64,000 bases of DNA from Isoetes taiwanensis (Eukaryota; Streptophyta; Lycopodiopsida; Isoetales; Isoetaceae), in assembly GCA_021234155.1 (NCBI GenBank), contig JAJEKV010000017.1, positions 5,623,901 to 5,687,900 on the forward strand, given 5' to 3'. Numbering within the stretch: position 1 is the stretch's first letter; each line of letters begins with the position of its first letter. This document shows, piece after piece, positions 1-11,583 of this stretch. The translations under genes and the position numbers were made by a program. The notes below the pieces were generated by a model. It searched no databases, was not told the origin of the DNA, and saw only the letters and a list, made by a program, of their open reading frames with translations.

Positions 1-550
1 TGTCAGTTCTAATGCCCGAAGAAGCCTGCGAAATTTGAGCTGCCATAGCTTCCGGAATCAAAGCCTTTGGAGATAAAAGAGCTTCTAGCTATGAATCAAA
101 GCATGATGCCAGTATGCATGTGCATTTGGGTCACATCCGCGGGCGGCCTCCTTCCTCGCTCTGAGGTCGGGTTTTGCAATATGCGACCATAGGGTCACAA
201 AAATTCCATCATATCCTCGCAACAAAGATGCCCACGGAATCTTTCCACAAAACCACAGATGCGGGGAAGAATCTAAACAGATTTGGGGCGATGACTTGCG
301 GTGTGGCATCTTAATAAGCTTAAGAAAAAAATTAGATCGGGAAATAATTCGAATCAGAGGCGCAAACGCCGGTTGAGATGATGAGACTCGCCTCGAGTAA
401 TATGATAAACCTATAGAGAAATGTGCAAGCATTTCAACTATTCGGCATCAATTGCGTGCTTTTAACGGGCAGCAAGGATTCTATATATAGTATCCAAGGC
501 CATTCATCGACTTCTAACATAAGTTCTTTTGTTGGCTGCAAAAAGTTTAA
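1..550. other. No gene recognised
   Basis: I see no supported gene here. The open frames are short, overlap on both strands and lack recognisable motifs. Base composition is ordinary and I see no terminal repeats. Confidence 0.4.
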
Positions 551-777
551 ACTTATAAAGTATAAAACTAGCAGCCCACTTCCTCTACCAAATTTGTTGG
601 AATGTTCGAGAAAAGGAAGATGGTCATATAAGATCAATGAGGCAATCGATGAATAGATGCAAGTACTTATAAAGTATAAAACTAGCAGCCCACTTCCTCA
701 TTTCAATTTGTTGGAATGTTCGAAAAGGAAGATGGTCATATAAGATCAATGAGGCAATCGGTGAATAGATGCAAGTT
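551..777. repeat. Direct tandem duplication, two copies of about 113 bp
   Basis: Copy 1 is at 551-664 and copy 2 at 665-777. Both begin acttataaagtataaaac and end gatgcaagt. They differ by a few substitutions and small indels, the largest near the middle (tctaccaaa against tcatttcaa). This is a simple local duplication and no gene depends on it. Confidence 0.85.
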
Positions 778-2465
778 GGACAACAATTGTCAACAATCTA
801 AATGCCCACGCATATCATTCAAGAGATGTTAGAAAATAACTTACCGCCATCGAATTGCGTGAAGCAAAGAGAAGGCTAAATGATGTTAAGTCGAGTAACA
901 TGAGCGTAACATCGAGGTCGGCTTTAATCGTGAAAAGGGCTTTTGAGGCAAAGCGTCCCGGCAAAATAGATTCAAAGATTCAACAAAAACTCAATAACCA
1001 TAGCACTAAACGCGGTCCAAGCAAAACACTAAAACCCAATAAAAGTTTTGTCCTCAAGGTCGGAAAGCTATGAAGCAAAACTAAATCCGATCTGTGGCAG
1101 CAAAATGGAGCTGATCCGGAGCTCAAGACAGGGCGATTTCTACAAAAACCCAAGTGAAGATTGGTATGCCAGAGGACCCTGCCATTGCGAAACTACCATA
1201 GGGCTCCTGCAAGCCATCGCTAAGCAAAAGGGCTACAATCCCTAAAACGTGAACTACAATCCGGGAGCCCTAAAACCTCCACTCCATTGCCATGGAGCTC
1301 CTCGAAACCATAGCCATACTTCCAGATCAACCAGAATAGAACCCTAAAGTAGAGCTCCGAAATCCAACCCTAAAGTAGAACTCTCGAGGTCTTGCATGCC
1401 ATGATTTGAAGCTTAAAAATAAAAAGGTCTTAAACCATTGGAAAAGATTAATAAAACTAGCCCAAAATTAGTGCACTCGTATGCGCACTCTAGATGTACG
1501 CATTAGTACATCCAATTGCATACGCGATGAAATCATAGCAAAACCATATGCAAAAGCGTATAAAAATACAAAAGGAACCCCCTGTTATAATGCTACATAT
1601 TGGAAGATTTATCATCTTTAGAGTGCAAGTACTGGTGTCTATGTGATACTAAGTGATACGGATAAGGAAATTTAAGATTATAATGTTTTTTCAGTAGTTC
1701 TGGTTAGCGTATATCAATAGCATAGGGAAGACTGCTTATACTTTATCTCAAAATCGGGTAAATATCTCAAAAGGCCCTTTCATATTTATATGCTGACTAT
1801 AAGCAGGTGTGGTCAAGCTCTAAGTAGTGGTGGTCAAGCTAAACACATTTGCATAGTAACAATTTTTTTAAGCTCATGCCCAACCCATGTCTAATGGTAT
1901 GATCATTCCTTTCAAAAGCATTCTAAAATTTTTGTACTTGGACAATGATCTGAAAACAAGTCCAAATTAGATTTCTTACTAAGATGAATCCTGTGCGCAA
2001 AATATAAACAAAATGATGTAGCCTCATGAGTCTAGATTTCTCACCTAGTTAATCTTATTTGTGCAAAATATAAAACCAAGGATGTAGAATTAGAAGCTGA
2101 GATATCCACACTAATGGCATGCATCATAGAAGCTGAGATATCTACACTAATGGCATGCATCAAGCAAATGAAAGTACAACCATCCTTTTTTAGGCATTTC
2201 CATACTCCATAACATATATGATGAAAATCTTGCATATGTTGTCTGTGTAATTCTTCCTTCGCGCATATATTTGAATCACACGTATATTTGAACTCTATAT
2301 ATGTTATGATATCCATGTGATCTTTCTTTTGCTGCATAACAACATATCTTTCTTCCTTTGCAACTGCTATCACAAAGAATTTTATACACAATATACAAGA
2401 AAACCTATTGTACCTACATTTATTTTTATTGTGAAAATTTTTGTAGCTCTCGTAAATGCTCGTTT
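778..2465. other. Intergenic stretch without a recognisable gene
   Basis: No coding region is supported. At 1571-1600 there is a short match (ggaaccccctgtta, then gctacatatt) to the 430-bp tandem-repeat family found at 25.4-30.5 kb. At 2092-2163 a 36-bp segment is directly duplicated (2092-2127 and 2128-2163, differing at about two bases). Confidence 0.4.
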
Positions 2466-2659
2466 GACCCCCAAAATGGCATATTTCTTTTGGGGGTCTT
2501 TTTATTTATATTATGTCACTCTAAAAAAAGCTGTTTTGAAGGACAATTTTGAACAACTTGTGTCCAGAGACCTTGATTGCCCCCTAATTTGCCTCATTTT
2601 TTAGTTTTCCAAAATTTTTAGAGGAATCTTTCAAACGCACTTCTTAAATAAGTGCGTTT
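2466..2659. repeat. Two perfect stem-loops
   Basis: The first pairs GACCCCCAAAA (2466-2476) with TTTTGGGGGTC (2488-2498), an 11-bp stem with an 11-nt loop. The second pairs AAACGCACTT (2633-2642) with AAGTGCGTTT (2650-2659), a 10-bp stem with a 7-nt loop. Both lie just upstream of the LINE remnant. They could be parts of a LINE leader, ends of a small inverted-repeat element, or unrelated structure. Confidence 0.7.
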
Positions 2660-2670
2660 CAATTTAAACA

Positions 2671-5379
2671 TTGTTCTTTCTGCATGGCCACTTTTCTTCC
2701 ATTTTTGCTTCTCGTCGTCTTCCCTTCCAATCAGATTTTCAAGAGGCATTACTGGCAAAGATACATCCTATTATATCTGAGGAACAAAGAGCTACTCTAG
2801 AAGCAGAGATTACGGTGAATGATTTAGCAGATGCTACCTTCCTTTTGAAGAAAGGAAAGTGTCCTGGAATTGATGGTATTCCTGTGGAGTTCTTTCAGGA
2901 GTTATGGAATTGTGTTGGCGATGATGTGTACGACGCGTTTCAGGATTTCAAGAGGCAAAGGCGTCTAGACAAAATTCTCAACTTGGGCTGCATTTCTCTT
3001 ATTCCTAAGTGTAAGGAACCTTCAACAATTTCGGACTGGCGCCCTGTCACCTTACTATCTTCTGTGTACAAGATTTTTTCCAAAGCTTATGCACAAAAGC
3101 TTCGGGATATTCTTGTTGATTCCATATCCTCTACACAGTCAGGATTTCTGCCACGACGATGCATATTAAACAACGTAGCTGCTACATATGAAGGTATTTA
3201 CTGGGCTCAACTTCAGGGCCATGAAATTGTATATTTGAAGCTGGACTTTGCAAAAGCATATGACAGTGTTGACTGGGCCTTCTTAGAGAAATGTCTCTTA
3301 CGCTTTGGTTTTGGTGCACAATTCACAGCTGATGCCATGAGGCTTCATTATTCTGCTCGCTCTTCTATTCTCTTCTAAGGGGAACCCTCAGCATTCTTTC
3401 AGGTGGGTCGTGGCATCCGTCAGAGCTGCCCTTTAGCTCCATTGTTATTTACAGTTGTGGCTGAGGTCCTTGCCCAGGTCTTCTCTCTTGCCGCACAGGA
3501 GGGAATCTTGCATGGACTTCCTATGAACAATGGGTCGCAGGAGATCTGTAATCAATATGCGGATGACACTTTCCTTTTTTCTGAGGGCAGATGAGCAAAA
3601 TTTGCAGAATGCCATTTCCTTGTTGGATTCCTTTTCCCTAGCATCTGGTATTTTTGTGGGTTGGCAGAAGTGTACAGCACTATGGGCATTGGACTCTCCA
3701 GTTCCACCATGTATAGCTACCTTTCCATGGAAGATCCTTCCCCATGGTAAAGCAACCAAACTTCTCGGTATCCCTGTAGGTGTTCATATCTCATCAGGAG
3801 ATGCGTGGGAGGCAGTGATTAAGGGCTTGGAAAAGCACCCTTTTTGCTGGTCCACAGCGAAGCTTTCCATGGCAGGACGAATTGTTGTGGCTAAGTCAAT
3901 TTTAAGCAGCACCCATGTGCATGTGGCTTCGTTCATGTTGGCTCCACAGTCAAAGATACAACTTCTCGTCAGGGTTGTCAGAAACTTCATCTGGGGAGGA
4001 ACAGAGGAGGGTGCTGCTGTCAAAGTCAGTTGGGAAAAGTGCATGTTGCCAAAGCATTTTGGCGGCCTTGGAATGATCAATTTTCTTTTGCAAAGCAAGG
4101 TGATGATTTCTAAGTTCATTTGGAGAATTTTGAATAATGTGGATGAGTCCCCGGGTTCCCGCCTTGTTTATCAGTCTTTGCAAATGTGTATTTCTTTTGG
4201 GTCTCGGTCTCTTAGGCCACTTTTCCCCTGGGCTCTGTTCTATCCACTAACGACATACCCTAATGCATCCCCATTTCTTAGAGGATTGCTAGTTGCATGG
4301 GAGACTGTACAATCTCTGTTTCATTTTCACCATCTTGCGCACACTAGCATGACTGCAAGTTGTTGGTAGATTCCACTGGATGGTGGTCTTCTAGTTGCTT
4401 CAGTCCACCCATTGATGCAGCGTCGATGAAGAGCAGCAGGTGTGCATATGATATCTGATTGGTATAATAATCAAAGGCTGTTGCTGACATGGGAAGGGTT
4501 TAGAGCTAAGTTCCTCCTTTTAAGGTGGGATCGAGCTATTTGGCAGAAGGTGTCTTCAATTCTTCCTCCAGTAGCACAAGTGGATGACCCCCAGCCGTGG
4601 GTAGTTCATGAGCATGTCAAAGCAGATAAGTTGGTGAATTCCATGTACAAGGTCTTGCTTGATGCTGACGTCTTGCCTCCTTCGTCCAAGTGGCCTTTGG
4701 TCATTCCCAGGGATCGGCAGAAAGCAGTATGGAAATGGGTATGGGATAAACTACTCCATCCCAAAGTGTCTGTTTTATGGTGGCAAGTCACTCATCATTG
4801 TCTGCGCGCTAATATTCTGGTGCACAGATTTTGTCCAGAGGTGTCTGCACTTTGTCCCTTATGTGCACAGAGGGACGAGACAATTGAGCATTGCTTCTTC
4901 CTATGTAGACATGTCAGACATGCTTGGTTGTGGCTTCAAGGCCTCTTTCATTGCAATTTGAATAGCCAGCAAGTGTTATTAGCAGTTTATCCAAGTAGTT
5001 GGGATAATTTGGCAAAAAGGGTGTTTCATTTGGCTTCTGCATGGATCATCTATTCCATTTGGAAAAGAAGGAATCTTCTCATATTCAAAGGTCTTGCTTG
5101 TTCAGATGCACAGGTCCTTCTTGATGCCCAACAACGAATTGTCAAAGCATTCAGGTGCTCATCAATTGCTAATGAGGTGAAGGGCCGTATTTGGGAGCAC
5201 TATCTTCAGATTCACACTTACTTATGAGTTTTTGCTTGCTCTTCATATTGTTTAGATGTTGTATTTGAGTGGGGTGTTTTTGCTCTGGTGGACATTCTCT
5301 CCACTGAGTTATTAGTCCCCATTGTACTCTGTAACTTTCTCTGGATAATAAAGGCTCAAGTCCTTCAAAAAAAAAAAAA
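2671..5379 (+). mobile_element. L1-type LINE, 5'-truncated, with poly(A) tail
   Basis: This is the RT half of a plant L1-like LINE ORF2. Landmarks in order: KGKCPGIDGIPVEFF and WRPVTLLSSVYKI (RT fingers); LDFAKAYDSVDW near 3243; GRGIRQSCPLAPLLF near 3406; the catalytic YADD near 3555; a long RT-thumb/connection segment with NFIWGG and PKHFGGLGMINF (about 3985-4085); then a C-terminal zf-RVT domain with WWQVTHHCLRANI and a CPLCAQRDETIEHCFFLC knuckle (about 4776-4905). An AATAAA at about 5347 precedes a 13-nt poly(A) at 5367-5379. The endonuclease and ORF1 are absent, as expected for 5' truncation. There are in-frame stops near 3376, 4367 and 4428 and one frameshift near 3590, so the copy is dead. 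I found no clear target-site duplication. Confidence 0.92.
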
Positions 5380-5424
5380 TGCTTAAAGGTTCTTAGGGAG
5401 TTTGTAATCAATGACAATTTTCAT

Positions 5425-6005
5425 TATTTAATGGCCAATGCTAAAAATCTGTACCGAAGTTGCTCCTAGATGCTTTCTCCTTAGACTGTAGGATTCTTGT
5501 AGGCTGGAAAAATTGCACTGCTTTATGGACACTAGATAATGTTGTTCCTTCGTGTATTCTTGACTACCCCTAGACGGTGCTTCCCCATGGCCAACCAACA
5601 AAACTTTTGGGCAGGGGAGGGAATGCATGTTTCTCCCTAAGTGCTCGAGACATAAAGATGACGGTCTAGAGAAATATTTATTTTGATAGAAGGTGACTAA
5701 GTTATCTTTGTCTATCAGGGCCAATACGGCAAACCATGTCCTTAGCAATACCCATATCTATGTGGCATCTGTCTTACTGGCTTCACAATATAAGATGAAT
5801 GAGATTATGTGCATTGTTAAAACAAAAGGTGGCAGCGTTAAATCATCATGGGCTTAAGTGTGTTAAACCTAGGGCAGCTAGTGACCTTGAAATGTTGGAC
5901 TTCCATCTTTAGAGTCAGATTATGATCTCAAAGTTCATTTGGAAGCTTCTCTTTAGTAAGGATGATTCTCATGTCTTAAGGTTGGTGCATCAATCACTTC
6001 TGTAG
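5425..6005 (+). mobile_element. Second, more decayed L1-type LINE fragment
   Basis: The segment parallels 3610-4190 of the preceding LINE in the same orientation. Readable pieces are RILVGWKNCTALWTLD (about 5490-5540), a region resembling FPWKILPHGKATKLLG (about 5570-5610), and a run ending in SKFIWKLL, matching SKFIWRIL. It has many stops and frameshifts. It is probably an older copy of the same or a sister family lying against the poly(A) end of the first. Confidence 0.7.
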
Positions 6006-6340
6006 TGTCTCTTCTTTCACAAGCAACTATCAAGCCGAGCGTGCAGTGAGGTTGTCTCTGTTGGCTAGAGGATGACATCAGGAGCACTTTAATTTTGGCC
6101 AAGTTGACGCGCATTTTAGTTGCTTGACAAAAAGTACTCAAGGCATTTCAATGTTGCAACATACTCACTGGACGGACTGTATGCTAGGTCCACGTCATTT
6201 GCATATATCAATTGGGGATGATATGGTGGGCAAGCTTGGCCCACCACCTCGATGTGTAATCTAAACAACATAGGAGATAGTGGGCAGGCTTGTTGGGAAA
6301 TTGATTCATGTCTGGCCATGGCCATAGCTTGTCATTTTGG
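5990..6340 (-). mobile_element. LINE RT fragment of a second family (minus strand)
   Basis: Read on the minus strand it gives QQACPLSPMLFRLHIEVV, then LIYANDVDLAYSPSSEY (the YADD box, here YAND), then a shifted frame with MRVNLAKIKVLLMSSSS. These match the larger copy at 27.1-30.25 kb (ARGCPLSPTLFGLYIDQLE, LIYADDVDLLAYTS, VNLAKTKVVFISSS). Only about 350 bp of the RT palm survives. Confidence 0.75.
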
Positions 6341-6860
6341 CCTTCGCCATCCAATTATCTGCCAGCTGAATACAAGATTAGAGCTCATTGAAAAGGTTTA
6401 TGGCGTATAGAAGGGCTATTATGAGGAAACATTCTACAGACAGATTCACAAGAAATGAATATGCCTAGACCATCAATGATTCGTAGGTTACAAAACTTCA
6501 TTGATACCATACTCAGACTCAAGGGTTTCTGCACAAAAAATAGTAGCTAAGAATGTGGCAAATATGCAAACTGAGGAACAAATGAAGATCCTGCTATTTA
6601 AACTTCGGTTTCGACAGTATCCTTACATTTTGACAGTTATGACATATAGAGATGACACATGAGAGATTTCGGGAGTATACATCATTGGTTTGCATGCTGC
6701 AGATCTTATTATGAAACTTCTAATGCTATTGCATTGGAGATATACCTTCAAGATCTAAAATTGATGTTAGACACGCGGGCACCACCATACAACTTTATTT
6801 TACAAAAACTGAAATCTTGGACAAGACGTCAAGTTTGCAGTTAAATCCTGTTGAAAGGAG
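6341..6860. other. Spacer between LINE fragments, unassigned
   Basis: No gene or element is identified. A 61-codon open frame at about 6659-6841 has no recognisable motif. The stretch lies between two fragments of the same LINE family in opposite orientation and may be further decayed LINE. Confidence 0.3.
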
Positions 6861-7521
6861 AAATGAGCCATCTCGTTCTCCAAATGGAATATACAGGAAG
6901 ATAGGTGCATACAGGTGCATAACAATGAGGATCACAATCGCCTGAAATAGCACCTGGATACCTATTTCCAAAGTAAGCTTTGTAATAATAGTGCTTTCGA
7001 GGTGGGGGATTCACGATGTTACCTGCTAAACACATTTGCCTATGAAAAAACATAGAGCGATTGCCTCCATCCGCAAAAGTTGCACACCACCTCAGAATTG
7101 AGACCAGGAAGAGCAGGAATAGAGGGTTTGCCAATGCGGCCAGCTAGGAGTTATTGAAGATGAGGCCCACACTCTTTAGTACTGTCCAACATTTGCATCT
7201 ATTCGAACACGTTGTGGGAGGTTGATTAAACCTAACCAACTGCTACATGTGATGATGAACACACCTGTGGTAGGAGCACTGGCATCTTACATTCAGGAGA
7301 TGTTGGACATGCGAGGTCAATTATGCCCCTGACTATCACACAGCCATGTACAAATATATAGTTTATCAGCAAGCCTATCACTGCTAAGGTATTTCCCTTG
7401 AAAACTCTTCGAGGTGGGGGTTTTTTAATCCTGGACAGTAATAGGGCAATTATTCTTTGTTTATTTGGGTCCCATAGAATATGGTCTCCGTGAACGACAA
7501 AATCCAATTCAATTCAAATCA
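6860..7521 (+). mobile_element. 3' end of family-2 LINE, copy A, with pentanucleotide tail
   Basis: The DNA runs parallel to 29,540-30,252: the aggtgcatacaggtgca block, the RLIASIR-like segment (gattgcctccatccgc), caggagatgttggacatgcg, then a shared 3' untranslated region. The 3' UTR holds a hairpin (AAAACTC at 7401-7407 with GGGTTTT at 7418-7424), a shared GGACAGTAATA and gggtcccatag. It ends in a short AATTC-type repeat (about 7503-7521) rather than poly(A). The copy is 5'-truncated and full of stops. Confidence 0.8.
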
Positions 7522-7758
7522 ACTTATCTTTTTTACCTCGTACTACTCACATCGATTGCTTGCTTTTGTATGGCACTTGTTTCTAAGAGATCTGACTATG
7601 TAAGAGGAGCCATGTGATTCTGATGCAGAGGAAATTCACGATGTAACTTGTTACCGCGGGTCATTAGAGCAAATATAATACACAACAAAAGACAACAATC
7701 AGGACAAAAAAAAAGCTGGGTGACTACTTGTATAGAAAAAATCATTCTAGGAATATAC
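7522..7758. other. Upstream flank of the CBS-domain gene
   Basis: Ordinary intergenic DNA between the LINE tail and the host gene. I cannot name a convincing TATA box or regulatory site. Confidence 0.3.
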
Positions 7759-7801
7759 TAGAATCTTGAACCCTACCATTAAACTAGGATTCAAGATTCT
7801 A
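7759..7801. repeat. 17-bp inverted repeat in the CBS gene upstream region
   Basis: The left arm at 7759-7775 (TAGAATCTTGAACCCTA) and right arm at 7785-7801 (TAGGATTCAAGATTCTA) pair with a single mismatch around a 9-nt loop. It lies about 130 bp upstream of the chosen ATG, in the presumed promoter or 5' UTR. It could be a small foldback insertion, a palindromic regulatory site or a leader hairpin. Confidence 0.75.
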
Positions 7802-7932
7802 ATAACCCAAAAACAAAAGGGAAAGCACGCCAAATTGCATTGCGCAACCTTAATCCCAAAAATTTTAATCAGAACCCTACCACAAGTAGTAAAGTAGTTC
7901 CTCACTTGTCATTTCCTTTGGAGGAAGCAGCT

Positions 7933-9733
7933 ATGGAGTTGGCGGCTATGGCGGCGACAGCAAGCACCATGGCGGCAATCCCTCGCCATAGCTCCGCTAC
8001 TCTTCCTCTCCCTTGCCCACTGCCTGCAGCTGGGCCGCTGAGACTTTCGCTTACTTATTCAGATGCTAATTGTGGATGTCCCAAACTTGATTTTTCCTCT
8101 CGATTTGGATATGGTAGAGCTAGGTTCCAACAATTATGGCACAGCAAGATGGATAGGGGCAGATTATCAGTTTTGGCCTCTGCCGCAGCTGCACCTCAGT
8201 ACACTCCAATGGAGAGTTCTTCAGTAAGTGACAAGTGTTTGTTGCATAAGTTAGATAAATTGTGAATAATAATTACTCAATTTCTCCCATTTGGCAGAAA
8301 TCAGATTTTTATACAGTAGGTGATTTTATGACTAGATCCAGTGAGCTCATACTAGTTCAAGCGTCAACAACAGTTGATGAAGGTGTTCTTTTTCCCCTGC
8401 ATTACATACACATATGCCTCTTTTGGGGTTCTATTGTTAAAATACTTGTTGGTGCAGCTATTGAAATGCTGGTCTCCAATCGCGTAACTGGATTACCGGT
8501 GGTAGATGAGAATGGTAAGCTGGTATGTAGCTTCTCTTTTGCCTTTATTTTCAATTTAGCCTCATCACCCTCCAGTTAAGCTAAACGGAATATAATGTTA
8601 GGCCATAAAGCCATCTCTAAGACATTTCAACTGGACATTGAATTGAGCTCTAGCCTCTGACAAAATGGTCCTATTTGATTGCCAAACTTGGTGGAAGGTG
8701 CTTGGTTTGTTGTTTGTGGAATTTATCTTGTTATCTTCTCTTATGGTAACCAGCTGCATTTTGTATGCGAAATATCAAATTAAAATATGCTACGATTGCT
8801 CATCTAATGTAGCCCGCGTTGGGATTTCATTTCGCTTGGGCATTCGAACTTTGCTAATGTGCAGTTCGTACAAGGGGATGGAATAAAATCTTATTTTCTT
8901 CCTTCAATTATGTGCCTTTTATGACTGTAGCTGGATATTGCAGATTGGTGTGGTCTCTGACTATGACCTATTGGCTCTGGATTCAGTTTCTGGTGAGTAT
9001 GTTCTTTTTTGTTTCTTTCTTCCATATGTGAAACGATTGGCTGAATGGATTTTGGTGTTGTAAGGTGCTAATTTTTTCCTTTTTCTTAGGGAAGAGGGAA
9101 GATAGCAATAGCTTATTTCCTGAGGCAGGGAGTACTTGGAAAGTAAGATACTAGACTGTCATGACTTAAGTGTGCATTATTCTGGAACTCAACCATGACA
9201 TGACGTATGATATTAGACATTCAAGGAAATTCAAAGGCTTCTTACCAAAACTCAGGGCAAAACTGTTGGGGAAGTGATGACTCCTTCACCTCTGGTAGTG
9301 CGCGAGACTACAAACCTTGAAGATGCAGCAAGGTGAAATTTAAGCATGTTAGTTTGGCATCTGAATTCATTTGCACATAAAAAATAAAATGGCATTCCCG
9401 TACTAATCTGTCATCATTCTAAACATCAGATCTTAAAGTTGTCTAGTTCATAATCTGTTGGGCAAACCAAAAGAAATTGCACGCTATTGAATTTACAAGA
9501 ATTATCCTTTTTTCTATGTAAAACAGATTATTGCTAGACACCAAATATAGGAGGTTGCCAGTGGTTGATTCTTCCGGGAAATTGGTAAAACTGTGATCCA
9601 TAATCTCAAAAAGAGTTGATATTTGTGTTCTCATTAGTTGATGGCATTGCAACAGGTTGGTCTGATTACTAGAGGCAATGTAATAAGGGCTGCTCTTCAC
9701 ATAAAACGAGCTTCTGAACAAGAGAACATTTAA
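7933..9733 (+). CDS. CBSX2-like: Chloroplast two-CBS-domain protein, CBSX1/CBSX2-like, 8 exons
   Basis: Exons: 7933-8223, 8298-8382, 8458-8522, 8944-8992, 9090-9142, 9217-9332, 9527-9584, 9656-9733. All introns are GT-AG, most of 71-97 nt, and the joined frame is open for 264 residues to TAA, close to the length of plant CBSX1/2. Exon 1 is an Ala/Ser/Arg-rich plastid transit-like region. Exons 2-4 hold the first CBS domain (VGDFMTRSSELILVQASTTV, then VTGLPVVDENGKL, IGVVSDYDLLAL). Exons 6-8 hold the second (GEVMTPSPLVV, YRRLPVVDSSGKL, VGLITRGNVIRAAL). In Arabidopsis CBSX1/2 are stromal adenosine-nucleotide sensors that activate thioredoxins; that role is carried over by family. The ATG at 7933 is the first in the transit-like frame. 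CBSX1 and CBSX2 cannot be told apart by eye. Confidence 0.93.
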
Positions 9734-10600
9734 TAGAGGAGCTTCTGAAATAGAGGAGATTTCTTTTAATAGGGCTTCAAACAGAGTTGGATTTAAAGTA
9801 TTGATATGAATGAAAACATTTCAAGAAGTATGAAACCTTGCTATTACGCCCATAGGAGACTTATTTTGATACACAAGAAAGGGAGGGTCTGTCTTATGCA
9901 ACAAATTATCTTTTGTTTAGGGCGTTTATTTGCTTTGAAGTTTGATAAGAAAATTGCAACCACATTAGGACATACAGAGTTATTGAACTTTTAGGGACTC
10001 TTAAGAGGAGGTAATATTAGTGTACTGACTAGTCTAAGCTATGTTAGCAAGGCGATGGTAGAAGCCCAAGATTGCTTTGTGCTCTGGGAAGCGTCCTTGT
10101 AACAGGGTCGTTCAATTTTGTGGATGCAATCTAATGTTTTTACTTGAGATTGCCTACTCCTTCGTTACAATGACGTTGATGTCCAGGGATCTGGTACCGG
10201 TCCCGTGGACTCTGCCCATGCACACATTGCCAAATGTTTTACACTGGTTTAAACCTATATGTGTTCTCTAACATTACGTCAAGGAAAATGGATCTGCATT
10301 TTTGTTTTTCATCCAATCAAGACTGCTGTGTGGCGATCATTCTGAGCGAGAATGAATACACACTCTCTGTTCTTGCTTCAACCTATAAACACCAATGTAT
10401 GTGTTGCTTCCTGACCTGAAGCAAGTACCCCTGTATGTATACTTGGAGGGGAACCTTTTTTACTCCAACACAGCAACATGCTAATGGGTGTTATCAACTA
10501 TCGTATAATTCCCTACGATTAGTGTTATGTTCTTTCCTTTCAAGCTACATTTGTTGAATGGTCCAGAGTAAGATCTCATGTTTCCTGAGGCTCCTCTCTT
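9734..10600. other. 3' flank of the CBS gene, no further gene seen
   Basis: This probably includes the 3' untranslated region, but I cannot place a polyadenylation site. The open frames at 9806-10419 are short, unrelated to one another and motif-free. Confidence 0.4.
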
Positions 10601-11155
10601 TGTGCAATATCGTAGGTGCTGCATCCAACCACCACACTTTTGATCCCCCATCCTCAGATATGTCTTTTTTGCTTTCTTTTCACAGTGTCTCTCGTTCCTC
10701 CATTAGCTTCTGCTGCACCACCTGCTCCTAGCTCTGCTCCTTCTTCAATGGATATCTCTTATCCCCTGTGACTTCCTCTACCTCTATTCCAGCGGCAGAT
10801 CCCACACCTCAGTTACTAGATCAATAGAGGCAAAGGCTCGGCGAGATTCAAAGATCAAAAGAGAAAGTTGAAGAGACTTATGGTCAATACATGGACATTG
10901 ATCATCGTGGCGCCCACCCGCGACCTAAACATGCACCTGCTTTTCGTCAACGTTGAAAATCAGCTAAGGGCTCTAATACCTCTGTATCTCAGCTCTCCTC
11001 ATCACTTGCTTTACATGATTCTGCCCCTCCTGTTGCATATGGTCACTTTAATCCACTTCAGTGGGCTGACTTGGTCGAAGATAATACTATCTTGCCGCAA
11101 GTCCAAGATATAACTTCAAAATCCCCTGAGATTGCGTCAAGTAAAAAGTGACGCT
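10600..11155 (+). other. Decayed coding-like stretch, possibly LINE-related
   Basis: A Pro/Ser/Ala-rich segment (PPLASAAPPAPSSAPSSMDIS, about 10,690-10,760) is followed, across frame changes, by TYGQYMDIDHRGAHPRPKHAP and FNPLQWADLVEDNTILPQV (about 10,870-11,115). The low-complexity linker followed by a PLQWADLVE-like motif recalls the ORF1 or pre-endonuclease region of plant L1 LINEs, but no diagnostic domain is visible. The assignment is tentative. Confidence 0.3.
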
Positions 11156-11560
11156 GCCACGAATGTCGAGAAGTCCCATTTGATGTGATTCCACTACAAG
11201 TCCAATGCGATAAGTCCCTTAAGCGGAGCCACATCTCTTTTTACTTATCTAGTATAGAGTAAGTACATAGTGCCTCAGGTTCTTGTTCTAGCGGCATCTT
11301 CTTATACTTACACAACTAGATAAGAAATGTTCATGTTGTACTTTCCTTGTTGGTTATAAACTTTTTGTTCATTCTTCAAGTGTGTTGTCAAATCTATTGG
11401 GAATAAGAAACAAGAAAAAGGCCCGAATGAATACTGGCAATTTATGTTTGGAGATCAAATTAAAGGTCAGAGCAAACTTTTTAAAATCCATCACGTATCT
11501 TTGGCCATATCTTTAGCTTTTGTTAATTCCTGTATGTTTGTCATTGCTGCACCATTTTTG

Positions 11561-11583
11561 GGTTGCCCGCAGGGGGCAACCCT
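11561..11583. repeat. Perfect 9-bp hairpin GGGTTGCCC / GGGCAACCC
   Basis: GGGTTGCCC (11561-11569) and GGGCAACCC (11575-11583) form a perfect stem with a 5-nt loop. Nearly the same hairpin starts at 30524, and a related ggagggcaaccctcc is at about 39086, so it may mark the end of a dispersed small element. Confidence 0.65.

Noticed and set aside
4606-4961. Open frames overlapping the LINE zinc-knuckle region
   Set aside because: Shadows of the LINE frame without any motif of their own.
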